A stretch of DNA of 64,000 bases from Nocardioides sp. YR527 (GCF_900101045.1 NZ_FNFN01000004.1:496001-560000), one strand, 5' to 3'; shown: positions 50,334 to 58,415, counted from the stretch's first letter. The notes: generated by a model not told the origin, from the sequence alone. Program-made: numbers and translations.

Positions 50334-53012
50334 TCAGATGAGGTTCAGGCTCCGCGCCACGGCCAGCGCCTCGCTGCGCCGTGAGGCCCCGAGCTTGGCG
50401 TAAAGGCTGCTGACGTGGGTCTTCACCGTGTTCTCGGAGACGAAGAGCGCGGCGCTGATGTCGGCGTACGTCGATCCGCGGGCGAGCTCACGAAGGACGT
50501 CCCGTTCCCGGGCGCTCAGGCCGGGGAGCGGCCCGGCCGACTCGTCGACCGCTTCGGCCGGTCGGGGAGTGCCCTGGTCGAAGTAGGTCGTCAGGCTGGG
50601 CATGTCGGCGATGCCGGCCGAGATCCGGCCGACCCAGCGATGCGGCCGGAGCGCAGGGAACCGCCCGAGCATGGTCTGTACAGGCGTCCCCTGCCGGGTC
50701 CAGCCGAGGAACGGGATCGCGTTCTGGCGCACCTCGGTCTCGATCGCGACCTGCTGGAGATGTTCGGCCGCCGCGTCGGCGTCCCCCAGCTCGTGGAGCA
50801 GCTCCGCGCGCCCGACGAGCGCGATCCCCCGGGTCATCGGCTGGGACCAGGTCGCGTGCTGCGCCGCGACGTCGAACTGGTCCGCGGCGAGGCGCCGGTT
50901 TCCGTCGAGGTCCGCGCGCAGCGCCCTGGCCAGGGCCGCCTCGCCGGTCATCCCGTGCTCGGTGAGCTCGTCCTCGACGGACTTCAGCGAACGTCGGTCG
51001 GTCGCCAGCGCGGCCAGCTCGGCCAGGTTGATCAGCAGAGTGACCTGCAGGTGGTCCGGTAGCTGGAAGGCCCCGGGCAGGTCCAACGGCTCGCCGAGGA
51101 TCTGGCGGGCGCGCACGACCGAGTGACTCGACAGGGTGATGTGTGCTTCCCGGAGCCTCATCCAGAACCGGGTGCACAGGTCTGCCGGATGAAGCTTGCC
51201 GTCCGCGACGGGCGCCAGCTCGAGCCAGGGGAGCCGTGCGGTGCGCGCCAGGGCCGCTGCCAGCGCCGTCCGGGTGCGGGTGAAGTTGCTACGGGCGCCG
51301 TGCGGCCGACCGTGGTCGGCCCGCTCCAGCAGGGTGGCGGCCTCTTCGGCGATCTCCCCGCAGGCGGCCTCGCGACCCAGCATGTACTCGGTCATCGCCA
51401 GGTGGCTGGAGGCGTCGGCCCCGACCGCCGGCATGTCCCAGGTGCGGGCGAGCCCGATCGCCGAGGTGAGGCTCTGCTCGGCCTCCAGCAGCTGACCGAG
51501 CCAGCTCTGGGTGACGCCGAGCTCGATGAGCAGCTGCGGCAGGATGTCGGCCTCGCCGCCGGCGCCGTGCGTGCCCCGGACCACCTCCGCCGCCCGGTCG
51601 GCCGCGGCGCGCAGGGGCTCGAGGCCGAGTCGTGCCCGCATCAGCCCGATGCAGGCGAGCTCCTCCTCCGACATCGTCGCCGACTCCGCCACACACCTGT
51701 CGAGCCAGTGCTCGGCCTCGGGTACGTCGCCGTCGAGCCAGGCCTCGACCGCGAGCGCGAACCAGGCCCTCGGGGTCGTCTCGACGTGCTCGGCGAGGTT
51801 GCGTGCGAAGGTGCGGAGGCGGTCGCCGTCGCCCCGTATCGCCGTCCTGACTCCGTCGTCGGCGAGCACGACCGCCATCTCCTCGTAGGCACCGACGGCC
51901 TCGAGGCGGCGCAGTGCGCCCTGCGCCTCGCCGCGCGTGCGGTCGATCCGGACGGCACGCACCACCGTCGATCGCGCCCTGGCGACGTCGACGCCGCCGG
52001 CGACCAGCCGGCGGCGTACGACCTCGGCGAGCAGCGGATGGATCCGGTAGGCCTCCTCACCCCCGGCGTCGGGGACGAGCGGGACCGCCCGGGTCACCAG
52101 CAGCCCGGTGCTCTCCATCTCGGTCAGCGTCTCTCCGGCGCTCGGGTTCTGGGAGAGGTGTGCGGCGGTCCTGGCGGTCACCAGCGTCTCGGCGGACGTG
52201 CACAGCAGCAGATGCCGCGCGCGTGCGGACAGCGACGCGAACACCTCGCTCGCCACCCGGTCACCGAGACCGATGGTGCCGTCCTCGAAGGCTGTCTCGC
52301 CCGCCCTGCCCGGAGGGCTCACATGGGCCGACCGGGCCGCGAGCACGACCGCTGCGCACCAGCCGCGGGCCTGCTGGACGATGGCGTCGATGACAGGCCT
52401 GGAATGGGTGCGGGCGTGCTCGACGATGAGCGCCTCGGCCTCGGCATCGCTCAGCTGCAGAACGTTGCCTCGCACGACCGAGAAGTTGCCGAGCAGCTCG
52501 GGCACGAGCCTGGTGAAGGGCAGGTCCCAACGGCTGATCATCACCAGCCGCATCGAGTCGGGGTCGTTGTTGAGCCGCTCGTTGAGCATCCGGTGCGTGG
52601 CGGCGCGAAGCAGGTGCGCGTCGTCGATGACGATGCGAGGGGGCGTGCCCTCAGCAGCCTCGTCGAGCATCGCGGAGAGCTGGTCGGGAGTCATCGTGCC
52701 GTCGGCGTCCACCCAGCGCTGGGCGCGGGGAGCTCCGTCGTCGGTCTGCTGCCGCAGCCATCCGGCGACCCCCAGGGTCTTGCCGGCGCCGGCGGGTGCG
52801 ATCAGCAGGGTGATCGCGGCATCGGCAGAGCGGTCGAGGTCGGCCCACAGTGAGCGGCGTGGCACGTAGACCCTCGGGAGGCGGGGCCAGGGGGCGCTGG
52901 CCGCGGCGTCCCCGTCCCTGGCCGCGGGTATCACCGCCGCCTCACGGCGCGACATCGGTGCGGGTCCTGCTGTCGTCGGGTCTGTAGCGGGCGCCGGCCT
53001 GCTGCGCTGCAC
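50334..53012 (-). CDS. MalT-like LuxR-family regulator 2
   Basis: 892 residues from the GTG at 53012 (GGGGAGAGG just upstream). Walker A IAPAGAGKT (71-79), Walker B-like RIVIDDAHLL, then an arginine-finger region RLVMISRWDLP. A TPR-like middle follows and a C-terminal LuxR helix-turn-helix (SARERDVLRELARGSTYADI then SENTVKTHVSSLYAKLGASR). Its own promoter carries palindrome site 9, with -10 TACTTT (53146-53141) and a leader of about 120 nt. It is therefore either the regulon activator (autoregulated) or a target of it. Confidence 0.88.
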   Translation of the reverse strand: MQRSRPAPATDPTTAGPAPMSRREAAVIPAARDGDAAASAPWPRLPRVYVPRRSLWADLDRSADAAITLLIAPAGAGKTLGVAGWLRQQTDDGAPRAQRWVDADGTMTPDQLSAMLDEAAEGTPPRIVIDDAHLLRAATHRMLNERLNNDPDSMRLVMISRWDLPFTRLVPELLGNFSVVRGNVLQLSDAEAEALIVEHARTHSRPVIDAIVQQARGWCAAVVLAARSAHVSPPGRAGETAFEDGTIGLGDRVASEVFASLSARARHLLLCTSAETLVTARTAAHLSQNPSAGETLTEMESTGLLVTRAVPLVPDAGGEEAYRIHPLLAEVVRRRLVAGGVDVARARSTVVRAVRIDRTRGEAQGALRRLEAVGAYEEMAVVLADDGVRTAIRGDGDRLRTFARNLAEHVETTPRAWFALAVEAWLDGDVPEAEHWLDRCVAESATMSEEELACIGLMRARLGLEPLRAAADRAAEVVRGTHGAGGEADILPQLLIELGVTQSWLGQLLEAEQSLTSAIGLARTWDMPAVGADASSHLAMTEYMLGREAACGEIAEEAATLLERADHGRPHGARSNFTRTRTALAAALARTARLPWLELAPVADGKLHPADLCTRFWMRLREAHITLSSHSVVRARQILGEPLDLPGAFQLPDHLQVTLLINLAELAALATDRRSLKSVEDELTEHGMTGEAALARALRADLDGNRRLAADQFDVAAQHATWSQPMTRGIALVGRAELLHELGDADAAAEHLQQVAIETEVRQNAIPFLGWTRQGTPVQTMLGRFPALRPHRWVGRISAGIADMPSLTTYFDQGTPRPAEAVDESAGPLPGLSARERDVLRELARGSTYADISAALFVSENTVKTHVSSLYAKLGASRRSEALAVARSLNLI

Positions 53013-53168
53013 AACCTCTCCCCTCGGTCAGAGCTCAGATACCACGTCGGCGTCGTGTGCTCGTTGGGGGAGAGTGCTGATGAGCGTCACAGCGCCGTAG
53101 ATGATCGGCATACCCGTCCGGTCATCCTGCGATGCTACTCAAAGTAAACGGCAAAAAATAGAGAAGGA

Positions 53169-53185
53169 TCACCTATTTCAGGTGA
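53169..53185 (-). promoter_or_regulatory. Regulon palindrome site 9 (regulator 2)
   Basis: TCACCTA-TTT-CAGGTGA, centre 53177. TACTTT on the minus strand begins 31 bp away (53146), +1 near 53134. Arms TCACCT/AGGTGA are perfect but less GC-rich than in other copies. Confidence 0.55.
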
Positions 53186-53191
53186 CCGGGT

Positions 53192-53833
53192 TCAGATCAT
53201 CTTCGGAAACGTCATGAGGACGACCGCCAGAATCACGAAACCCACTCCGCCGACACAGAGCAGGGCCCACTGAGCGCGGCGGCGGCGCATGCGCTCGGAG
53301 AGGGCCGCGAAGAAGAGCACGCAGGCGAACCCGATGGTCAGGACCGTGTAGTTGTCGCCGCGCTGGTTGTTGCGGAGCGCCTGGTCGAACTTGCGGTCGG
53401 CGGTGTCGTCCGCGGCCCTGGCCTGAACGGACTCGGGGATGACGTACTCCTCCATGTCGAACGGCGTGGCGGGGGCGTCGGGGTCCTTGAGCGGCCGGGC
53501 GTCGAGCCACGCCGGGAAGACCGTGGCCAGCGGCTCCGGGAAGCGCGCCTGGAGAAACTCCGTGAGCTCGGTGTCACCGCTCTGGTAGGCCTGGAGCCAC
53601 TGCGTGAACAGGGAGACCTGGACCGACAGCTTGCGGTTGGCCGTGGCCTCCATCCGGGCGGCCTCGATCCGGTTCGTCGAGGCCTGGGAGAAGGAGATAG
53701 ACATGGCGCCGCTCCACTTGCTGGCCTGGAAGCCGGTCCAGGCGGTCAGGATCGCCGTCACGGACAGCAACAGGATCGCGATCAGCTCGCGCCAGTCCGT
53801 ACGCGAGTGCTCAGGAGCCACAGTGGTCGTCAC
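53192..53833 (-). CDS. Membrane protein of unknown function, 213 aa
   Basis: Start at the GTG at 53833, which lies 44 bases from the centre of palindrome site 10. One membrane helix near residue 17 (LIAILLLSVTAILTAWTGFQ) is followed by SKWSGAMSISFSQASTNRIE and a long soluble helical region, then two C-terminal helices (YTVLTIGFACVLFFAALSER; WALLCVGGVGFVILAVVLMT). The W-S-G-x-x-x-x-x-F-x-x-A-S-x-x-R-x-x-A motif is shared with other bacterial membrane proteins I have seen, but I cannot name a function. Confidence 0.75.
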   Translation of the reverse strand: MTTTVAPEHSRTDWRELIAILLLSVTAILTAWTGFQASKWSGAMSISFSQASTNRIEAARMEATANRKLSVQVSLFTQWLQAYQSGDTELTEFLQARFPEPLATVFPAWLDARPLKDPDAPATPFDMEEYVIPESVQARAADDTADRKFDQALRNNQRGDNYTVLTIGFACVLFFAALSERMRRRRAQWALLCVGGVGFVILAVVLMTFPKMI

Positions 53834-53868
53834 GATCCCATGGTGCGTACGCCGGGGGGTGTCGGTGA

Positions 53869-53885
53869 TCGCCGGAAAGGGGTGA
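53869..53885 (-). promoter_or_regulatory. Regulon palindrome site 10
   Basis: TCGCCGG-AAA-GGGGTGA, centre 53877. On the minus strand CACCAT begins 32 bp away (53845) and the GTG of the 213-aa gene is 12 nt after its first base, so the mRNA should be leaderless. Confidence 0.55.
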
Positions 53886-53913
53886 ACGAGCCGATCCGTG
53901 CGAACAGCTCGGT

Positions 53914-55686
53914 CTAGAGGGCCATCTGGTCCGGCGGCCAGTCGCCCTCGTGCGCGTCGCGGTAGGTGCGCCCGGTCGACGGCCACCCTCGGTCGCCGGC
54001 CTCCTCGGTGTCCTGCGCCACCCAGGCGACGGCATCGTCGTAGGCTTCGCGGGTCGCCTCCCAGATCACCGCGGTGCCCTGGTAGACGGAACCTGCCGAG
54101 CCGAGCGTGTCGTCGATCTGCAGCTGGCGCACCAGCCGCTCGTTGTCGGTGACGATCACCAGCCTGCTGCCGAGGTCGGCGAGCCCGGCGGCGTACGTCC
54201 CGAGCACCTCGAGCAGGGTGGCACCGGCATCGTCGGCGCCACGCAGCCGCAGGATCACCACGGACCTGCGCGAGGCCGGTGTCAGGTCCGGCATCTGCGA
54301 ACGCAGCGAGCTGGCGGTGGCGAAGAAGATCGGCCCGTACGGCTGGAGCACCACGACCTCGCGCTCGCCGAGGCTCCCCGGCGGGTTGGTCTCGATGACC
54401 CGGTTGTCCGCGCCCATCACCAGCCGGCGCGTCACCAGCCGTGAGGACTGGCCGATCACGAAGAGGAGCACCGAGAGCCCGACACCGACCAGCACGGCGT
54501 ACTGCAACGGCATCAGCAAGGTGAGCACCAGCGTCGTCAGCATCACCGTCAGCGGCACCGGCCCGGTCTTGCCGACCGCGATCAGCTTGGCCGGCTTGAC
54601 GGTGCTGACGCCGACCACGATCAGCAGTCCGGCGAGCGCCGGCATGGCGACGAGCTCGACGACGCCGGCGAAGAGAACGATGACGGCGGCCATGACGGCT
54701 GCCGCGACGAGGAGCGCGAACCGGTTCCGGGCGCCGGCGCCGACGACCAGCGAGGTGGCCGACATCGACCCGCCCACCGGTACGCCGCGGAAGAGGCCGG
54801 AGGCGATGTTGCCCGCTCCCTGCCCGATGAAGTCGCGCGAGGGGCTGGTGGTGCCGTCCGGGTTCGGGAAGCCCGCCGAGACCCCGGCGCCCTGGACCAT
54901 CCCGACGAACGCGAGCGCTGCGGCAGGGAGGAGGAGGTCGAGCGTGGCCGACAGGTCGGGGAACACCGGAAGAGGCAGCGAGCCGGGGACCTCGGCGACG
55001 TCGGCGACCAGCGCCACGGTGTCGCTTCCCAGCGCGTTGAGCACGGCGGCCAGCGCGGAGCCCACGGCGACGGCCACCACCAGCCCGGTGGCGCCCAGGC
55101 GGGTTCGCTGCAGGACGAGGATGCCCGCGATAGTGGTCAGGCCGACGACCAGGGATGCGAGGTCGACCCCGCGAAGGTGCAGGAGCAGGTCCAGCGCCGC
55201 GGTGACGCGGTTGCTTCCCTGGGAGTCGTAGCCGGTGAGGTTGTCGAGCTGTCCGAGCACGATGCTGATCCCGACCGCGGAGATGAACCCCGTCATCACC
55301 GACTTGGACACGAACCGCAGCAGCCGGCCCAGGCGGAGGGCACCGGCGACGATCATGACGACGCCGGTGAGGATCGAGAGGGTGGCGAGTGCCCGCACCG
55401 GGTCGTCGTACGCGTCGAGGTCCACGTCGGCGACGATGATCGCCATCGCCCCCGTGCCCTGGATCGCCATCGCGGCGGTCCCGGTGAACAGCGCCCCGCC
55501 GGCGAGCCCGAACAGGTAGCCGTAGAGCCCCGCGACCGGGTTCACCCCGGCGAGCAGTCCGCTGGCGAGCCCGTCCGGGACCGACTCGATGCCGAGCACA
55601 GCTCCGGCAGCGGCATCGCGTCGTGCCGTACGCCGATCGAAGAGATGGCGAGGCAGAGTCACCCGCTCGCGCAGCCAGGTCAGCAC
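53914..55686 (-). CDS. SulP-family anion transporter
   Basis: 590 residues from the GTG at 55686. SulP core RDAAAGAVLGIESVPDGLAS, AGVNPVAGLYGYLFGLAGGA, QGAGVSAGFPNPDGTTSPSR and RGVPVGGSMSATSLVVGAGA. The C-terminal domain (REVVVLQPYGPIFFATASSL; VVILRLRGADDAGATLLEVL) is STAS-like. The segment order is nearly the same as in the SulP at 45844. Site 11 lies 43 bases upstream of the start. Divergent from the small-peptide/SHOCT unit. Confidence 0.86.
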   Translation of the reverse strand: MLTWLRERVTLPRHLFDRRTARRDAAAGAVLGIESVPDGLASGLLAGVNPVAGLYGYLFGLAGGALFTGTAAMAIQGTGAMAIIVADVDLDAYDDPVRALATLSILTGVVMIVAGALRLGRLLRFVSKSVMTGFISAVGISIVLGQLDNLTGYDSQGSNRVTAALDLLLHLRGVDLASLVVGLTTIAGILVLQRTRLGATGLVVAVAVGSALAAVLNALGSDTVALVADVAEVPGSLPLPVFPDLSATLDLLLPAAALAFVGMVQGAGVSAGFPNPDGTTSPSRDFIGQGAGNIASGLFRGVPVGGSMSATSLVVGAGARNRFALLVAAAVMAAVIVLFAGVVELVAMPALAGLLIVVGVSTVKPAKLIAVGKTGPVPLTVMLTTLVLTLLMPLQYAVLVGVGLSVLLFVIGQSSRLVTRRLVMGADNRVIETNPPGSLGEREVVVLQPYGPIFFATASSLRSQMPDLTPASRRSVVILRLRGADDAGATLLEVLGTYAAGLADLGSRLVIVTDNERLVRQLQIDDTLGSAGSVYQGTAVIWEATREAYDDAVAWVAQDTEEAGDRGWPSTGRTYRDAHEGDWPPDQMAL

Positions 55687-55720
55687 CGCACCATCGCATC
55701 GCTGCCGCCGCGGGGCCGCC

Positions 55721-55737
55721 TCACCTGACTCGGGTGA
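55721..55737 (-). promoter_or_regulatory. Regulon palindrome site 11 (SulP)
   Basis: TCACCTG-ACT-CGGGTGA, centre 55729, 43 bases from the SulP GTG at 55686. The -10 at the expected place is TGCGAT, a poor match. Confidence 0.5.
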
Positions 55738-55776
55738 GGCACCCGTGTCGTTCCCGCCACTGAGCGGAGTCGGCTA

Positions 55777-55793
55777 TCACCCGTTGCGGGTGA
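55777..55793 (+). promoter_or_regulatory. Regulon palindrome site 12 (perfect copy)
   Basis: TCACCCG-TTG-CGGGTGA, perfect arms, centre 55785. AACCAT begins 31 bp downstream (55816) and +1 coincides with an ATG at 55828. Confidence 0.68.
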
Positions 55794-55827
55794 AGGGAAC
55801 TCCTGCCCGAACCCCAACCATGGGTCC

Positions 55828-55902
55828 ATGCTGCTGAGCCGACCTCGGGTGCTGGCCAGCATTCTCTGCCTCATCCCGAATGAAGGAGAACTACTCACAT
55901 GA
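55828..55902 (+). CDS. Predicted leaderless 24-aa peptide, coupled to SHOCT gene
   Basis: ATG at 55828, 12 nt after the first base of the -10 AACCAT, so it starts at the predicted +1. It encodes MLLSRPRVLASILCLIPNEG then ELLT and ends in TGA at 55900-55902, which overlaps the ATG at 55899 of the next gene. GAAGGAGAA for that gene lies inside this frame. It may be a leader that controls downstream translation or a real small peptide. The evidence is position and coupling only. Confidence 0.5.
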   Translation: MLLSRPRVLASILCLIPNEGELLT

Positions 55903-56276
55903 GCTTCTGGGACATCATCTGGTTCATCATCGTGTCCTTCGCCTTCGTGGCTTACCTGATGATCCTGTTCAACATCGTCACCGACCTCTTCCGGGACAAG
56001 TCGGTCTCCGGGTGGATCAAGGCCGTCTGGATGATCGGTCTGGTCTTCCTGCCGTTCCTCATCGCCGTGATCTACCTGATCGTCCGGGGTAAGGGGATGG
56101 CGGAGCGTCAGGGCCAGGCGTACCAAGACGTCCGGGCGGCACAGGACGACTACATCCGCTCGGTCGCCGGCTCATCTCCCGCGGAGGAGATCGCCAAGGC
56201 CCAGCAGCTGCTCGATGCCGGGACGATCACACCGGAGGAGTTCGCCGCCCTCAAGGCGAAGGCCATGGCCACCTGA
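55899..56276 (+). CDS. PLD-N / SHOCT membrane protein, 125 aa
   Basis: Two membrane helices (IIWFIIVSFAFVAYLMILFN; IKAVWMIGLVFLPFLIAVIY) with FRDKSVSGWIKAVWMI between them form the PLD-nuclease N-terminal domain seen in many small actinobacterial proteins. The C-terminus is a SHOCT motif, EIAKAQQLLDAGTITPEEFA then ALKAKAMAT. GAAGGAGAA precedes the ATG. A GC hairpin with perfect 8-bp arms (GGCCGGGG/CCCCGGCC, about 56301-56318) lies downstream and could end transcription. Function unknown. Confidence 0.82.
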   Translation: MSFWDIIWFIIVSFAFVAYLMILFNIVTDLFRDKSVSGWIKAVWMIGLVFLPFLIAVIYLIVRGKGMAERQGQAYQDVRAAQDDYIRSVAGSSPAEEIAKAQQLLDAGTITPEEFAALKAKAMAT

Positions 56277-56294
56277 CCGACATCTGCTGCGCAG

Positions 56295-56311
56295 TCGTCC
56301 GGCCGGGGTGA
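56295..56311 (+). promoter_or_regulatory. Regulon palindrome site 13 (CYTH-like gene)
   Basis: TCGTCCG-GCC-GGGGTGA, centre 56303. AAACGT begins 31 bp downstream (56334); the ATG at 56348 is 45 bases from the centre, so the mRNA is predicted to be leaderless. Confidence 0.5.
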
Positions 56312-56347
56312 TGCCCCGGCCGTGTCGGCGTGGAAACGTGACATTCC

Positions 56348-57118
56348 ATGTCCACAAGTACCCAGCCACCGGGACTGCTCTCCGCCGAACAGCTCGGTGA
56401 GCTGCTCGAGCTGACCAAGCAGGCCGACAGCGTCGAGCTCAAGATGACCGTGCCGAAGGCCGAACGGCCTCTGGCCGTGGCCGCCCTGGGGCTCGACCCC
56501 CTGGACGCCCAGATCCGGCAGGTGTACTTCTTCGACACCGCCGACCTGGCGCTCAACCAACGTGGGCTCGTCGTCCGCGCGCGTCGGATCCAGGGACGGA
56601 ACGACGACTCCGTCGTGAAGGTGCGGCCGGTCAACCCGACCGAGCTCTCGGCGGCGCGCAAGTCCAAGAACCTGACCGTCGAGGTCGATGCGATGCCAGG
56701 AGGCTTCGTCTGTTCGGCCTCGATGAAGGCGACCCGTGGCCGGACCGACGTCAAGGAGGTCGCCGCGGGCACGCGCCCGATCCACAAGCTGTACACGAAG
56801 GAACAGCAGAGCTTCTTCCGGGCAAACGCCGCCTCGGACATCGAGCTCGATGATCTGGTGCGGCTGGGTCCGATCACTGTCCTGAAGCAGAAGCTGAGAC
56901 CACAGGAGTACGCCGGCCGCCTGGTCGCCGAGCTGTGGTTCTACCCGGATGGCGCGCGAGTCCTCGAGCTCTCCTCCAGATGCGCACCCGTGAACGCCTT
57001 CCAGGTCGCCGCGGAGCTGAAGGCGTTCCTGGCCGGGCGCGGACTGGAGATCTCGGGCGACCAGCAGACCAAGACCGCGACAGCGCTCGCGTACTTCGCG
57101 AGCGAACTGACCGCATAG
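56348..57118 (+). CDS. CYTH-like (triphosphate tunnel) protein
   Basis: 256 residues. DSVELKMTVPKAERPLAVAA provides an E-x-K strand near residue 30. It is followed by QVYFFDTADLALNQRGLVVR and ARRIQGRNDDSVVKVRPV, a series of strands with alternating basic residues. TVEVDAMPGGFVC and PITVLKQKLRP come later. This order resembles CYTH/TTM proteins, which bind triphosphates in a barrel lined by Arg, Lys and Glu (ThTPase, class IV adenylate cyclase). The N-terminal E-x-E-x-K is incomplete (ELK), so catalysis is uncertain. Confidence 0.6.
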   Translation: MSTSTQPPGLLSAEQLGELLELTKQADSVELKMTVPKAERPLAVAALGLDPLDAQIRQVYFFDTADLALNQRGLVVRARRIQGRNDDSVVKVRPVNPTELSAARKSKNLTVEVDAMPGGFVCSASMKATRGRTDVKEVAAGTRPIHKLYTKEQQSFFRANAASDIELDDLVRLGPITVLKQKLRPQEYAGRLVAELWFYPDGARVLELSSRCAPVNAFQVAAELKAFLAGRGLEISGDQQTKTATALAYFASELTA

Positions 57119-57141
57119 CCGCACCGGTGGTGCCGTGGTCC

Positions 57142-57158
57142 TCATCCACCACGGACGA
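57142..57158 (+). promoter_or_regulatory. Possible regulon palindrome site 14 (weak)
   Basis: TCATCCA-CCA-CGGACGA, centre 57150. CAGGCT begins 31 bp downstream (57181); the ATG is at 57197. This is the most degenerate copy; it is listed because the spacing fits. Confidence 0.35.
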
Positions 57159-57196
57159 CGTCCGATCGGTGCTTCCATACCAGGCTTGGTTCAGCT

Positions 57197-57523
57197 ATGG
57201 CTGACGAGGACGCACCGAGCGCGGGAAGTCGAGTTGAGATCATGGATCAGAACCCGCGGGAGCAGGGAGCCGCCGGTGCCGCCGATGCCCAGGCCTTCGA
57301 GATACGGGTCGCCGGACTGGTCCCGCAGCGGGTCCTGCTGCAGCTCGCCGACGTCGAAACCTCCTCGCGCGAGATGAGGACCGTGTTGATCTGCCGGTGT
57401 CGAGACCAGGCCGAGCTCCACGGGTTGCTCGCGAGACTTCGGACCTTCGGTCTCGATGTCGTGGAGGTCCGGCGGCTCATCACCGGGACTGCGGACGAGG
57501 AGCCGACCGGAGGTGACGCATGA
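57197..57523 (+). CDS. Very small alpha/beta domain protein, paralogue 3
   Basis: 108 residues; an internal ATG at 57242 is possible. After a charged N-terminal 30 residues comes AFEIRVAGLVPQRVLLQLAD, then RTVLICRCRDQAELHGLLAR and LRTFGLDVVEVRRLIT. The D-Q-x-x-L-x-G-x-L-x-x-L-R then D-V-x-E-V pattern is that of the 66-aa proteins at 26298 and 40608. No Shine-Dalgarno. The stop overlaps the ATG of the next gene (ATGA). Confidence 0.68.
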   Translation: MADEDAPSAGSRVEIMDQNPREQGAAGAADAQAFEIRVAGLVPQRVLLQLADVETSSREMRTVLICRCRDQAELHGLLARLRTFGLDVVEVRRLITGTADEEPTGGDA

Positions 57524-57744
57524 GTGAGGCTGGGCCCGACGCAGAGGTGGTGTTCGAGCTGACCGTTGAGGGCGAGCTGGGTCCGGTGCTCCGTTGTGCG
57601 TTGCAACCGGATGCCGTTGAGCGGCAGCCATCAACCACCTTTCGAGCCACAGCCGGCGCGGGTCTCGGCGTGGCTGACCTCGTGGGCATGCTGGATGCGG
57701 AGGGGCTGACGGTGGAGAGCATCCGTGTGGCCGGGCTCCGATGA
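57520..57744 (+). CDS. Very small alpha/beta domain protein, diverged paralogue 4
   Basis: 74 residues. AEVVFELTVEGELGPVLRCA, then STTFRATAGAGLGVADLVGM and LDAEGLTVESIRVAGLR. The order of strands and helices, and L-x-x-x-L-x-x-x-G-L-x-V-E-S-I near the end, suggest the same fold as the preceding gene. The ATG overlaps the upstream stop, and its own stop overlaps the next ATG. Confidence 0.65.
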   Translation: MSEAGPDAEVVFELTVEGELGPVLRCALQPDAVERQPSTTFRATAGAGLGVADLVGMLDAEGLTVESIRVAGLR

Positions 57745-58271
57745 ACAGCGAGGATGTGGGTCGCGAGGTCCGCGAGCCGCACCCGAGCGAGGATCAGCGG
57801 TTCGGACGCGGGCCGCGGGCGGTCGCCGGTGCCGTCTACGGTCTCGTCTCGGTGATCGCCGTCATCGTCGGAGCGTCCCACTTCGACGACTCTGCCGGCC
57901 GAGTCTTCGCCTTCGCCGTGGTCTCCAGCGTGGTGATCTGGTCCGTGCACGTCTACGCGTCGATACTGGCCGAATCGGGGTCGGAGCTCGCACCGTGGCG
58001 CAGCGTTCTCATCGCGGGCGTGCGTCACGAGATCGGAATCGTGGAGGGCGTCTTCGTTCCGCTGCTCATCCTGCTCCTCGGCGCGATCGGGTGGATCGAG
58101 GACGGACGGGCCATCGCCTGGTCCATGTGGTCCGGCGTCGTGCTCCTCGTTCTGGTCCCGCTCTTCTGGCTTCGTCGGACGGGCCGCTCGTGGTTTGGGT
58201 CCTTGGTCGCGTCCGGGGCTTGTGGGCTGCTCGGCCTGGGCCTGACCTGGATGAAGGTCCTTCTCCACTGA
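57741..58271 (+). CDS. Integral membrane protein, 176 aa
   Basis: About five hydrophobic segments: AVAGAVYGLVSVIAVIVGAS, VFAFAVVSSVVIWSVHVYAS, IVEGVFVPLLILLLGAIGWI, AWSMWSGVVLLVLVPLFWLR and SLVASGACGLLGLGLTWMKV. No recognised family. It is the third gene of a tightly overlapping unit with the two small alpha/beta proteins, which may be its cytoplasmic partners. Confidence 0.72.
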   Translation: MNSEDVGREVREPHPSEDQRFGRGPRAVAGAVYGLVSVIAVIVGASHFDDSAGRVFAFAVVSSVVIWSVHVYASILAESGSELAPWRSVLIAGVRHEIGIVEGVFVPLLILLLGAIGWIEDGRAIAWSMWSGVVLLVLVPLFWLRRTGRSWFGSLVASGACGLLGLGLTWMKVLLH

Positions 58272-58300
58272 CCCAGGCGTGCTGACGCATACGGGCTATG

Positions 58301-58327
58301 TACGGCATCAGGATGCCGTACTAGCGT
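58301..58327 (+). promoter_or_regulatory. Second type of palindrome, promoter of regulator 3
   Basis: TACGGCAT-CAGG-ATGCCGTA (58301-58320) is a perfect 8-4-8 inverted repeat. It is followed directly by a -10 TAGCGT (58322-58327), predicting +1 near 58334. The palindrome covers the -35 and spacer region, a position for repression or autoregulation, and differs from the 17-bp regulon sites. Confidence 0.5.
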
Positions 58328-58415
58328 GGTGAGTTCCTCGGGTCCGCTGTTCCCCCTTGTTCAATCCGTTGGGCGCTCTTGCGCACTGGTTCGATCTAGG
58401 AGGCGCGTCGACGCG

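Noticed and set aside
58326..58415. Upstream GTG start for regulator 3
   Set aside because: The GTG overlaps the -10 TAGCGT and the added 30 residues do not match the other MalT-like N-termini.
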